Source: an uncultured Lachnospiraceae bacterium (GTDB taxonomy: Bacteria; Bacillota; Clostridia; Lachnospirales; Lachnospiraceae). From it: 64,000 nt of DNA. The notes under the pieces are model-generated. The model searched no databases and had not been told where the DNA came from. It saw nothing but the letters and a program-made list of their open reading frames with translations. The DNA is taken from NCBI GenBank assembly GCA_947626285.1, contig CANQRR010000004.1, positions 45,732-109,731 of the forward strand, given 5' to 3'. Of the stretch, positions 56,923 to 64,000 are shown in pieces. The translations under genes were made by a program, and so were the position numbers. The stretch's first letter is position 1; every line of letters begins with the position of its first letter.

Positions 56923-58545
56923 TTACTTTACTTTCACTTTGCAGACCGCCTTCTTGCTGCCTGAGGTGACCGTGATCGTCGCCGTACCTTTCTTCAGCGC
57001 CGTGACGACGCCCTTCTTGCTGACCTTCGCCACCTTCGGGTTGGAAGAGCGGTAGCTTACTCCTTGGGAAGTCGTGATCGGCGTGAGCTTCACATTTAGA
57101 GTATACTTCTCTCCTGCATGAAATCTCAGCTTTTTCGGAACCGTAACCTTCGTGGTAAAGACCTTACTTTTAACCCTTACCTTGAATTTCACTGTCTTGC
57201 CGCTTGCAAGCTTGACCTTAATCTTAACCGTACCGGTCTTCTTCTTCGCATTCACTTTGAGGCGGCCATTTTTCAGCACCTTCACAGTCGCGATCTTCTT
57301 GTCGCTGGACTTCACGGAGACGATGCTGTCGCCCGGCGCCAACGGAATTTGAATCTTCGTTGTAGTCTGACCAATCCTCAACGGAACCTTTTTCGGAACC
57401 TTTGCCACAACCGCGCCCTGCAATTTCGCGCCGCATACGCTGCAGGTTCTTACCATGTATCCGGTTTCTTCCTGCCAGTCACCCCACCGATGCCCCACTG
57501 CTGCAACAGTAATACTCGTGACTTCCTGCATTGCATCTTTATCTGTGTACTTCTTACCGCAAACAGAACACTCATAGTATGCAGCCAGCCCTTCCTCTGT
57601 GCAGGTCGCCGCTTTCGCTTCATGCAGGCTCAGCTTGTGTCCTTCCGCCGGTACCACAATGTTAGCGATTTCCTGTTTCGCCTCTTTATCCGCAAATTTC
57701 CTTCCGCAAACAGAGCATTCATAATACGCTTTCACTCCGGCCTTTGTACAGCTTGCAGGCATCGCATCACTCATTCCAAGCTTATGCGCCGCTTTTGTCT
57801 TGATTTCCTCGTCGGTAATCGGCTGTTGCGCATCCTTGTCTTTGAACTTTTTCCCGCACAGGTCACACTGATAGTAAGCAATCTCCCCATCCTTCGTACA
57901 AGTCGCCGGAATTTTCTCATGCTTGGTAAGTACAGGATGTGCAACAAATAATACTCTGTAAACTGCCGTATCATTCAGAGGATTATTGGTGTCATGGTTT
58001 CCACGCGCCCTGAAAGTCAATGTTCTCCCTTCCAGTTCATCGATCCTGTTTTTATAACTGTAGCACAGGCGTTCAGCAAACTGTCTGAAATAAGAATAAC
58101 TTATATCTGACAACCTGCTTTCATGCCCAAAGAAGTCTATCCACCATGCCGAAGTGGGGGCAGGGTTATCCCCACTTTCCGGAATGACTTGCAAAATCCG
58201 CCATTCGCTGCCTGTTTTCTTCTTATAATCATCATAAAGGCTTTTCACCATCGTTCCGAAGATGTCCAGATATGCTCCTGTTCCTTCCAGCGGATAATCG
58301 CCCTTGATGATCGTTACTCTTATCTCCCCTCCTTCGTCCGTCTCCTCAAGCAAAGAGAGGCTGGCATAACCGCCTTTCTCCGCAATCGTGTCGTTAATCT
58401 CCTCAATGGCTTTCTCGATGATAGGGTTTGTAAAATCTTTCGTTCTATGCGGTTTCGCTCCCGCAAACACTCCCATCGGCGGCAATGCCAACGCCATCAC
58501 AGCAGACAATACAACTGACAGTAACTTTGTCTTTATTCTCTTCAT
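56923..58545 (-). CDS. Secreted Cys-repeat/Big_2 protein, paralogue 1 (three repeats)
   Basis: This 540-residue exported protein has a signal peptide (MKRIKTKLLSVVLSAVMALALPPMGVFA), an N-terminal domain of about 180 residues with the family motif YLDIFGTMV, three repeats of about 50 residues with the form CTxxGxxAYYxCxxCGKKFxDKxA and a final CSVCG half, then a linker-free C-terminal Big_2-like domain (SKKAVCKVKVK at the end) preceded by a Lys-rich strand region. Four Cys per repeat unit suggest metal or disulfide sites. There is no LPXTG anchor. It is 47 bp downstream of paralogue 2 and likely on the same transcript. Role at the surface unknown. Confidence 0.85.
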   Translation of the reverse strand: MKRIKTKLLSVVLSAVMALALPPMGVFAGAKPHRTKDFTNPIIEKAIEEINDTIAEKGGYASLSLLEETDEGGEIRVTIIKGDYPLEGTGAYLDIFGTMVKSLYDDYKKKTGSEWRILQVIPESGDNPAPTSAWWIDFFGHESRLSDISYSYFRQFAERLCYSYKNRIDELEGRTLTFRARGNHDTNNPLNDTAVYRVLFVAHPVLTKHEKIPATCTKDGEIAYYQCDLCGKKFKDKDAQQPITDEEIKTKAAHKLGMSDAMPASCTKAGVKAYYECSVCGRKFADKEAKQEIANIVVPAEGHKLSLHEAKAATCTEEGLAAYYECSVCGKKYTDKDAMQEVTSITVAAVGHRWGDWQEETGYMVRTCSVCGAKLQGAVVAKVPKKVPLRIGQTTTKIQIPLAPGDSIVSVKSSDKKIATVKVLKNGRLKVNAKKKTGTVKIKVKLASGKTVKFKVRVKSKVFTTKVTVPKKLRFHAGEKYTLNVKLTPITTSQGVSYRSSNPKVAKVSKKGVVTALKKGTATITVTSGSKKAVCKVKVK

Positions 58546-58592
58546 AACCTTTCCTGCCTTTGCAATTCTATCCTACAATCTGTTTTCAGTGC

Positions 58593-60335
58593 TTATCTTA
58601 CTTTCACTTTGCAGACTGCCTTCTTGTTGCCCGATGCGACAGTAATCAATGCCGTTCCTTTCTCCAGCGCCTTGACAACACCATCTTTGGTAACTTTTGC
58701 CACCTTCGGATTGGACGACGTGTAGATGAATCCCTCAGAAGTCGTGACAGGTATCGCCTTTGCAGCCAGCGCAATCTTTTGGCCCACATGAAGCTTCAGC
58801 TTCTCTGGTGCCGTAACCTTCGCAGTTAAGACTCTGTTTTTCTGAACCTTCACTTTGAACTTCACTGTCTTGCCGCTCGCAAGCCTGACCTTAATCTTGA
58901 CTGTGCCAGTCTTCTTTTTCGCCTTTACTTTAATCGTGCCGTCTTTGCGCACTTTTACCTTTGCAATCTTCGTATTGCTGGATTGCACAGAGACAATGCT
59001 GTCGCCCGGAGTCAACGGAACCTGAATCTCTGTCGTGGACTGACCGGTCTTCATTGCAAGCTTCTTCGGGACTTTTGCCTCGATAGTATTGACCGAAGTT
59101 TTTGTCACCTGGGTCTCTATAGCCTGAGTTTTTTTATCCGAATTTTTTTTATCTGGGATCTTCTTATCTGGATTCGTTGCAACCGGAGCTTCCGTAGTCG
59201 GAGCTTCCGTGACCGGAGTGGTCAAAGTGCCCGGAGTGGTCGGAATTTCCGCTTCCGGAGTCTGCGCAGCCGGAATCTTCTGTCCGATATCTTTCGCACC
59301 ACAAAAACTGCAGATTCTTACCCAGTAGCCGTTTTCTTCCTGCGGCTCACTCCAGCTATGGTCTGTCATCTCTACTGCGATATCCGCATCCGTGATTTCT
59401 GTTGAAGCATTTTCGTCTGCAAACTTCTTCCCGCAGGCAGAGCATTCATAGTACTCTTTAGTCCCGGTCTTTATGCAATTCGCAGACACCGCATAATGAG
59501 GGTCCAGTTTATGCGCTGCCTTTTCAACAATTTCTGCATCCGTAATCAGATGTTTCGCGCTCTCGTCTTTGAACTTCTTCCCGCACAGGGTACACTCGTA
59601 GTATGCAATCGTCCCATCTTCCGTACAGTCTGCGGGCTGTGCCGGACGAATCTCAAGGGTGTCGACATGGGTATCCGGAACAAAGTCTATAAAATATTTC
59701 GTCGGTGTATACCTGGTATCCCCAGCGTGTACATTAAACTCAAAAGATTCTCCTTCCAGCGTACCGATATCTCCTATAAGTCCTGAGTCGCCTGTAAGAA
59801 TAGCAGCCAGATTCGGATCATCATCGGTGCAGGTCTCAACCAGAGGTGAAAAAAAACCTTTGTCTAGAAGATAGTTTTCAAATTCAATCCTGGAGTCACG
59901 TGAAGAGCCTGAAGAGCCCTGCAGCCACATATCAACAGAATATACATTCGGACTGCCGTTATATCTATTCATAAAAAGCTCGTTCACCAGTGTTCCGAAA
60001 ATATCAAAATACGCTCCCTTTCCCGGTGCAATGTCATACGTATCCCCGGTATCACCGCCTATTAACGGATAATCCTCTTTAATGATCGTTACCGTTATGC
60101 TTCCTGATTCATTCCTATTTGAAAGGTCAGAGACTACGGCGTATTTACCGTTCTCAGCAATTCTCTCCCTGATTTTCTCAATTGCCCCGGTCATAATGGG
60201 ATCGACCCTTCCTTTGGCGCTTTCTCCTCCTCCCGGGGGCGGGGGTGCCATTGCGAACACACCCATCGGCAACAGTGTCAGCGCCATCACGAGGGAAAAA
60301 ACAACTGGTAACAGTTTCGTCCTTATTCTCTTCAT
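58593..60335 (-). CDS. Secreted Cys-repeat/Big_2 protein, paralogue 2 (two repeats)
   Basis: A 580-residue paralogue. Signal peptide, then a Pro/Gly-rich APPPPGGGES segment, the N-terminal domain with YFDIFGTLV, two Cys repeats (CTEDGTIAYYECTLCGKKF and CIKTGTKEYYECSACGKKF), a final CSFCGAK, a Thr/Pro/Lys-rich linker (TPVTEAPTTEAPVATNPDKK and Lys-Asp repeats) and the C-terminal Lys-rich and Big_2-like domain. The ribosome site is AAAGGAAAAGCT. No G-tract promoter precedes it; expression may come from read-through. Confidence 0.85.
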   Translation of the reverse strand: MKRIRTKLLPVVFSLVMALTLLPMGVFAMAPPPPGGGESAKGRVDPIMTGAIEKIRERIAENGKYAVVSDLSNRNESGSITVTIIKEDYPLIGGDTGDTYDIAPGKGAYFDIFGTLVNELFMNRYNGSPNVYSVDMWLQGSSGSSRDSRIEFENYLLDKGFFSPLVETCTDDDPNLAAILTGDSGLIGDIGTLEGESFEFNVHAGDTRYTPTKYFIDFVPDTHVDTLEIRPAQPADCTEDGTIAYYECTLCGKKFKDESAKHLITDAEIVEKAAHKLDPHYAVSANCIKTGTKEYYECSACGKKFADENASTEITDADIAVEMTDHSWSEPQEENGYWVRICSFCGAKDIGQKIPAAQTPEAEIPTTPGTLTTPVTEAPTTEAPVATNPDKKIPDKKNSDKKTQAIETQVTKTSVNTIEAKVPKKLAMKTGQSTTEIQVPLTPGDSIVSVQSSNTKIAKVKVRKDGTIKVKAKKKTGTVKIKVRLASGKTVKFKVKVQKNRVLTAKVTAPEKLKLHVGQKIALAAKAIPVTTSEGFIYTSSNPKVAKVTKDGVVKALEKGTALITVASGNKKAVCKVKVR

Positions 60336-60422
60336 AGCTTTTCCTTTCCTGGCAATACTCTCTTACCGGCCGGCTTCGCAGCCAGACCCGTTCTCTTCTC
60401 CATATCAATATTTTTATAAACA

Positions 60423-60463
60423 GAGGGCGCCTCAAAGTCATCAATGACTTGAAAGACACCCTC
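60423..60463 (-). terminator. Hairpin between paralogues 3 and 2
   Basis: On the minus strand GAGGG and CCCTC close a stem whose inner part is AAGTCAT/ATGACTT; a weak T-run (TGTTTATA) follows, so read-through into paralogue 2 is plausible. Confidence 0.5.
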
Positions 60464-60509
60464 CACCGACTCTATATGGAAAAACACTCCATCCTTCTGC
60501 TGTCGGCGC

Positions 60510-61976
60510 TTATTTTACCTTCACCTTGCAGACTGCCTTCTTGCTTCCAGATACAACGGTAACAATCGCCGTACCTTTTTTCAACGCATGGACGATGCCG
60601 TGCTTGTTGACTCTCGCCACATTCGGGTTGGACGAATGGTAGCTTATACCCTGAGAAGATGTAAATGGTTTGACCTTTGCGTTCAAGGCCGCCTTTTCCC
60701 CTTTGTGGAGATTCAGCTTCTCCGGAGCAGTAACCTTCGAAGTCAGAACTCTGTTTTTCTGAACCTTCACCTTAAACTTAATGGTCTTCCCGCTCGCCAG
60801 CTTGACTTTAATCTTGACGGTACCGGTCTTCTTTCTCGCCTTTACCTTGATCTTGCCGTTCTTCAGTATCTTTACCTTCGCGATCTTCTTGTTGCTGGAT
60901 TTCACGGAGACGATGCTGTCACCCGCAGCCAGCGGGACCTGGATCTTCGTCGTTGACTGGCCGGTCTTCAACGCAACATTCTTCGGAACATTTCCTGCGA
61001 CAGTAACAGCTGGAGCTTCTGGAGCAGCCGTCTGCGCAACAGTGGGAGCAGGTGCAGCCGGAGTGGTAGAAGCCTCTGTAGCCGGCTGTGTTTCCGGCTC
61101 TTTCGGAGTTTCGGTCGGGGCTTCGGTCGGCTCTTCCGTCTTACAAACACTACAGATTTTTACCCACTTGCCGTCTTTTTCTACCGGCTCGCCCCATTTG
61201 TGGGCTGTTTTCGCAATCACAATTTCTTTATCCGTGATTTCCGTATTCCCTGCCTGGTCTTTATACATTTTGCCGCAATTCCCACACACATAATGTGCTT
61301 TCTGTCCCTCTTTTACGCAAGTCGCAGATATCTCTTCCACAGGCTTAAGGCTTGCAGTATGGGAGACGAACTTTACCTTATATGTCGCGCTTTCGGATCC
61401 GTACTTTACTATAAATCCCAACTCCTGATTGATCAAACCACCAACATAAGCTGGTCTTGATCCAGAACCATATACCCCATCAAGGAATGAATTTATATCC
61501 CCACTGTTTTTCACCGGAAACGTAGTTGAATTCACCAAGCTACTATTACTAAAATTAATCTCGTAAGCAGCACTTAAACAAGTGCTGGTGTCCTCACATG
61601 TATCTCCTCTCTGCGTCGCACCTACAACTGTGACATTTTTACCCTCAAAATGATTAAAAAAAGCATTTACAAGTGATACGAAGATGTCGAAATCGGAACC
61701 TGTACCATCCGGAGCGCCAGACGCGCCCGGACCCTTGATTGCATGATTTCCATCACATACTGTTACGATTATCGTATTTCCAACAAGATCAGAGAGTGCA
61801 GCATAACCCGCCTTCGATGTTAAGTTATTAGCATTTTTAATACCTTCGTTAATGGCTGCATCGATTTCAGTCTTGGTGATTGCTGCCTCTTCTGCAAACG
61901 CCCCCAGCGGTAACACACTCAGAGCCATCACAACGGACAATACCAGTGATAAGAATTTCGCTTTCATACGTTTCAT
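60510..61976 (-). CDS. Secreted Cys-repeat/Big_2 protein, paralogue 3 (one repeat)
   Basis: A 488-residue paralogue with signal peptide (MKRMKAKFLSLVLSVVMALSVLPLGAFA), N-terminal domain with FDIFVSLVN, one Cys repeat (CVKEGQKAHYVCGNCGKMYKD) and the closing CSVCKTEEPTEAPTE, a Pro/Thr/Ala linker and the common C-terminus. ATG 61976 was chosen because AGGAGG lies 6 bp ahead; the longer frame would begin inside the -10 box. The promoter at 62048-62078 has a G10 tract in its spacer. Confidence 0.87.
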   Translation of the reverse strand: MKRMKAKFLSLVLSVVMALSVLPLGAFAEEAAITKTEIDAAINEGIKNANNLTSKAGYAALSDLVGNTIIVTVCDGNHAIKGPGASGAPDGTGSDFDIFVSLVNAFFNHFEGKNVTVVGATQRGDTCEDTSTCLSAAYEINFSNSSLVNSTTFPVKNSGDINSFLDGVYGSGSRPAYVGGLINQELGFIVKYGSESATYKVKFVSHTASLKPVEEISATCVKEGQKAHYVCGNCGKMYKDQAGNTEITDKEIVIAKTAHKWGEPVEKDGKWVKICSVCKTEEPTEAPTETPKEPETQPATEASTTPAAPAPTVAQTAAPEAPAVTVAGNVPKNVALKTGQSTTKIQVPLAAGDSIVSVKSSNKKIAKVKILKNGKIKVKARKKTGTVKIKVKLASGKTIKFKVKVQKNRVLTSKVTAPEKLNLHKGEKAALNAKVKPFTSSQGISYHSSNPNVARVNKHGIVHALKKGTAIVTVVSGSKKAVCKVKVK

Positions 61977-62047
61977 TTCCATCCTCCTTTTCCTCATACC
62001 AAAATTGTTTAGTGAATTAATGGATTTGTTGAAAAATTTATGCATTT

Positions 62048-62078
62048 ATTATACCCCCCCCCCGAGCGAAAATGTCAA
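62048..62078 (-). promoter_or_regulatory. Promoter of paralogue 3 with G10 tract in the spacer
   Basis: On the minus strand a perfect TTGACA (62078-62073) and a perfect TATAAT (62053-62048) are 19 bp apart. Ten G (62063-62054) adjoin the -10. Loss of two G by slippage would give the optimal 17-bp spacing. The rest of the 403-bp gap (61977-62379) holds this promoter, an AT-rich leader and the terminator at 62243. Confidence 0.8.
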
Positions 62079-62242
62079 GTAACAATGCATAATGTTATTA
62101 TTTGGTTTTGCAGAATTCTAATTGGGAATTTACAGAATAATCCTAGATATTATCAGAATAAATAAGGGATGTCGCATCCTGATATTCCGGCTCTTCCGGC
62201 ATAGGCTCATGATCCGGAAGGCTTCGGCTGAAAAATGCATCG

Positions 62243-62283
62243 AAAAAAGCAGAACACCATTGCATATGGCATTCTGCTTTTTT
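62243..62283. terminator. Terminator of paralogue 4
   Basis: AAAAAAGCAGAA (62243-62254) pairs perfectly with TTCTGCTTTTTT (62272-62283), with an inner CCAT/ATGG pairing. It works on both strands. Confidence 0.85.
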
Positions 62284-62379
62284 CATTAGTCAGTTTTAGA
62301 TGTATATCATTTTGAGCCTATCCGCCATGATATCAGTAATAAAATCAGTCACTGTTCTCTCAGCGGAACGCTCCGGAAC

Positions 62380-63744
62380 TTACCCTACTTTCACTTTGCA
62401 GACCGCCTTCTTGCTGCCTGAGGTGACCGTGATCGTTGCCGTACCTTTCTTCAGCGCCGTGACGACGCCCTTCTTGCTGACCTTCGCCACCTTCGGGTTG
62501 GACGAGCGGTAGCTTACTCCCTGAGAAGTCGTGATCGGCGTGAGCTTTGTATTCAGGGAAGCGCTCTCGCCTTTATAGAGATTCAAGTTCTTCTTCGCCG
62601 TGATCTTAGAAGTCAGAACTTTATTTTTCTGCACTTTAACATTGATCTTCAAGGTCTTGCCGCTTGCAAGCTTGACCTTGATCTTAACCGTACCGGTCTT
62701 CTTCTTCGCATTCACTTTGAGGCGGCCATTTTTCAGTACCTTCACAGTCGCGATCTTTTTGTCGCTGGACTTGACAGATACGATTTTGTCGCCGCTTCCC
62801 AACGGAACCTGGATCTTATTCGTGGACTGACCGACTTTCAGCGCGATATTCTTCGGAACCTTCCCTGTGGCAACAGCCGAATCTGTCGATGCCCCCAATG
62901 TCGCTGTCTGCGCAGTAGTGGCAGCCGGGGTGGTCGGAGCCGGAGCGGAGGCAGACGGAGCTTCCGTCGGCTCCTCTGTCTTACAGACACTGCAGATCTT
63001 TACCCACTTGCCATTCTTCTCTACCGGATCGCCCCACTGGTGAGGCGTTTTCCCGATGACAATTTCATCTTCCGTAATTTCAACATCCGCATTCTCGCTT
63101 TCGAACATTCTGCCACAATTCTTACACACATAATACTCTTTGATTCCAGATTCTGTGCAAGTCGGGGCTTTCGAAGGTTTAAATTCAAGATCGTGTCCTA
63201 AGAAACTTACAATGTATTGTCCGACAAGTGTATTTGTCTCCTTAGAATATACTTCAAACCTCCCAGACAGCCCTTCTGTCTTTTGCTTTTTAACCAGTTC
63301 ACCAATCGTTGAAATTCCTTTATATGCCTCCGGAATAAATGCGCTAATAGAAGTGGAATCGACTCCAGAAACAATATTCTCACTATATATCCATTTAATT
63401 GTAATACTATCTTCATAAGAACTAAGCGCTTCTATCAACGAAGGGAAAATGTCCCAAAGAACTCCCGATCGATCCGTCCCTACTAACGGATAGCCATAAC
63501 CGACATGACAAGTTGTTGCCGTTATCAGTACTCCATTCCCCACCACTTTGGACGACAAGAACGCATCGACATCATACTTGCCTACTTCCTCTATAGTCTT
63601 GTTTGCTTCCTGAACACCCTTGATAATAGCCTTATTAATAGTAGTCCTATCAACCCCGTCCGCAAATACCCCCATCGGCAATACGCTCAGCATCATCACA
63701 ACAGACAGTGCCAAAGACAACAGTTTCTTTCTCATATCTTTCAT
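62380..63744 (-). CDS. Secreted Cys-repeat/Big_2 protein, paralogue 4 (one repeat)
   Basis: A 454-residue paralogue, the first transcribed of the four. Signal peptide (MKDMRKKLLSLALSVVMMLSVLPMGVFA), N-terminal domain with LWDIFPSLIEAL, one Cys repeat (CTESGIKEYYVCKNCGRMF) closing with CSVCKTEEPTEAPSA, a Pro/Ala/Thr linker and the common C-terminus. The last 170 bp of coding sequence are almost the same as in paralogue 1, which argues for recent exchange between them. Start follows GGGAGGAAGAAA. Its promoter has a G9 tract. Confidence 0.87.
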   Translation of the reverse strand: MKDMRKKLLSLALSVVMMLSVLPMGVFADGVDRTTINKAIIKGVQEANKTIEEVGKYDVDAFLSSKVVGNGVLITATTCHVGYGYPLVGTDRSGVLWDIFPSLIEALSSYEDSITIKWIYSENIVSGVDSTSISAFIPEAYKGISTIGELVKKQKTEGLSGRFEVYSKETNTLVGQYIVSFLGHDLEFKPSKAPTCTESGIKEYYVCKNCGRMFESENADVEITEDEIVIGKTPHQWGDPVEKNGKWVKICSVCKTEEPTEAPSASAPAPTTPAATTAQTATLGASTDSAVATGKVPKNIALKVGQSTNKIQVPLGSGDKIVSVKSSDKKIATVKVLKNGRLKVNAKKKTGTVKIKVKLASGKTLKINVKVQKNKVLTSKITAKKNLNLYKGESASLNTKLTPITTSQGVSYRSSNPKVAKVSKKGVVTALKKGTATITVTSGSKKAVCKVKVG

Positions 63745-63816
63745 TTTCTTCCTCCCTTTCCTCGCGCGGTAGTGACTCAGTAGAATATGTCACGACGACA
63801 CAAAAGCTTTAACCTT

Positions 63817-63843
63817 ATTATACCCCCCCCCAGAAATTGTCAA
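63817..63843 (-). promoter_or_regulatory. Promoter of paralogue 4 with G9 tract in the spacer
   Basis: On the minus strand a perfect TTGACA (63843-63838) and a perfect TATAAT (63822-63817) are 15 bp apart; the spacer is ATTTCT plus nine G (63831-63823). Two more G would give 17 bp. The remainder up to the window end holds only the hairpin at 63901. Confidence 0.8.
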
Positions 63844-63900
63844 GTGATACTGTGCAATATGGTTCGAAATGTCTTTTTCAGTTTCCAATGGCGCCAAAAC

Positions 63901-63922
63901 GGGCGCCGCATACGCGACGCCC
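63901..63922 (-). terminator. Hairpin that may end an upstream transcript
   Basis: On the minus strand GGGCGTCGC-GTAT-GCGGCGCCC forms a 9-bp stem followed by GTTTTGG. It may terminate a gene beyond the right edge of the window. Confidence 0.35.
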
Positions 63923-64000
63923 GACACCCGTCTTTGGTAGTTAACGCCATATTTTTTAGGAGCAAAACCTACATACATTCCTTTCAAATGCCCATAGATT

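Noticed and set aside
56923..63744. Sortase-anchored surface proteins
   Set aside because: None of the four paralogues has an LPXTG-type signal, membrane anchor or positively charged tail after a hydrophobic segment.
63790..63987. 65-residue minus-strand frame at the right edge
   Set aside because: It reads through the G-tract promoter of paralogue 4, so it is unlikely to be a gene.

Overview
The window looks like a chromosomal segment of a GC-rich, spore-forming member of the Clostridia, most likely Lachnospiraceae. The basis is the spoIIGA-sigE-sigG sporulation block with a YlmC/YmxH-like gene and nrdR beside it, the strong AGGAGG-type ribosome binding sites, the DUF5716/DUF5717-like gene pair typical of Lachnospiraceae, and the absence of outer-membrane functions. 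Nearly all genes lie on the minus strand, so most of the window reads right to left. No tRNA, rRNA or CRISPR array was seen.

Region 1 (1-14.3 kb) is a ribosomally made, post-translationally modified peptide (RiPP) cluster of the NHLP/proteusin type. It holds two NHLP-type precursors (3461-3856, 3118-3417), a third Cys-rich GG-leader precursor (8525-8848), three radical SAM enzymes (a PoyD-like amino acid epimerase, a cobalamin-binding RiPP maturation enzyme of the CX7CX2C type, and a SPASM-domain maturase), a small duplicated membrane protein, an ECF sigma factor with a coupled 65-residue partner, and an export system (C39-peptidase ABC transporter, second ABC transporter, short HlyD-like protein).

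Region 2 (13.9-26.2 kb) continues in the same direction with signalling genes: an RsbW-like kinase, a GNAT enzyme, an MFS transporter, a membrane sensor-like protein, an ABC-type substrate-binding protein, a SpoIIE-type phosphatase with a Cache/HAMP front end, a STAS anti-anti-sigma factor, a GHKL histidine kinase with a LytTR response regulator, an AIM24/TIGR00266 protein, and a receiver/HD-GYP/GGDEF protein. An orphan NHLP precursor (26530-26928, plus strand) ends the region. Three intergenic spots (8380, 24050, 26274-26360) carry a 16-bp motif repeated at exactly 21-bp period; the core matches the LytTR half-site, so the LytTR regulator may link precursor, sigma operon and c-di-GMP gene. 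This is inference.

Region 3 (27.1-28.9 kb) is an accessory island with lower-GC genes: an AbrB-like gene carrying an in-frame insertion and a three-gene overlapping cassette with a DUF3990 ADP-ribosyltransferase-like protein, flanked by a 43-bp direct repeat. A possible C-rich-loop small RNA with its own terminator lies beside it. Region 4 (29-39.9 kb) holds a ferredoxin-type aldo/keto reductase, a heterodimeric ABC exporter next to a hybrid histidine kinase, a large membrane protein and a HAD phosphatase. Region 5 (40-45 kb) is the purine operon purC-purF-purB-purA.

Region 6 (45-56.8 kb) has a TPR protein with DUF5716/DUF5717-like genes, nrdR, sigG, sigE, spoIIGA (with a long-spacer spoIIG-type promoter), aroD and aroE. 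Region 7 (56.9-64 kb) has four tandem paralogous secreted proteins with one to three Cys-rich repeats and a C-terminal Big_2-like domain. The first two transcribed have consensus promoters whose -35/-10 spacer contains a run of 9 or 10 G, a layout expected of phase-variable promoters.
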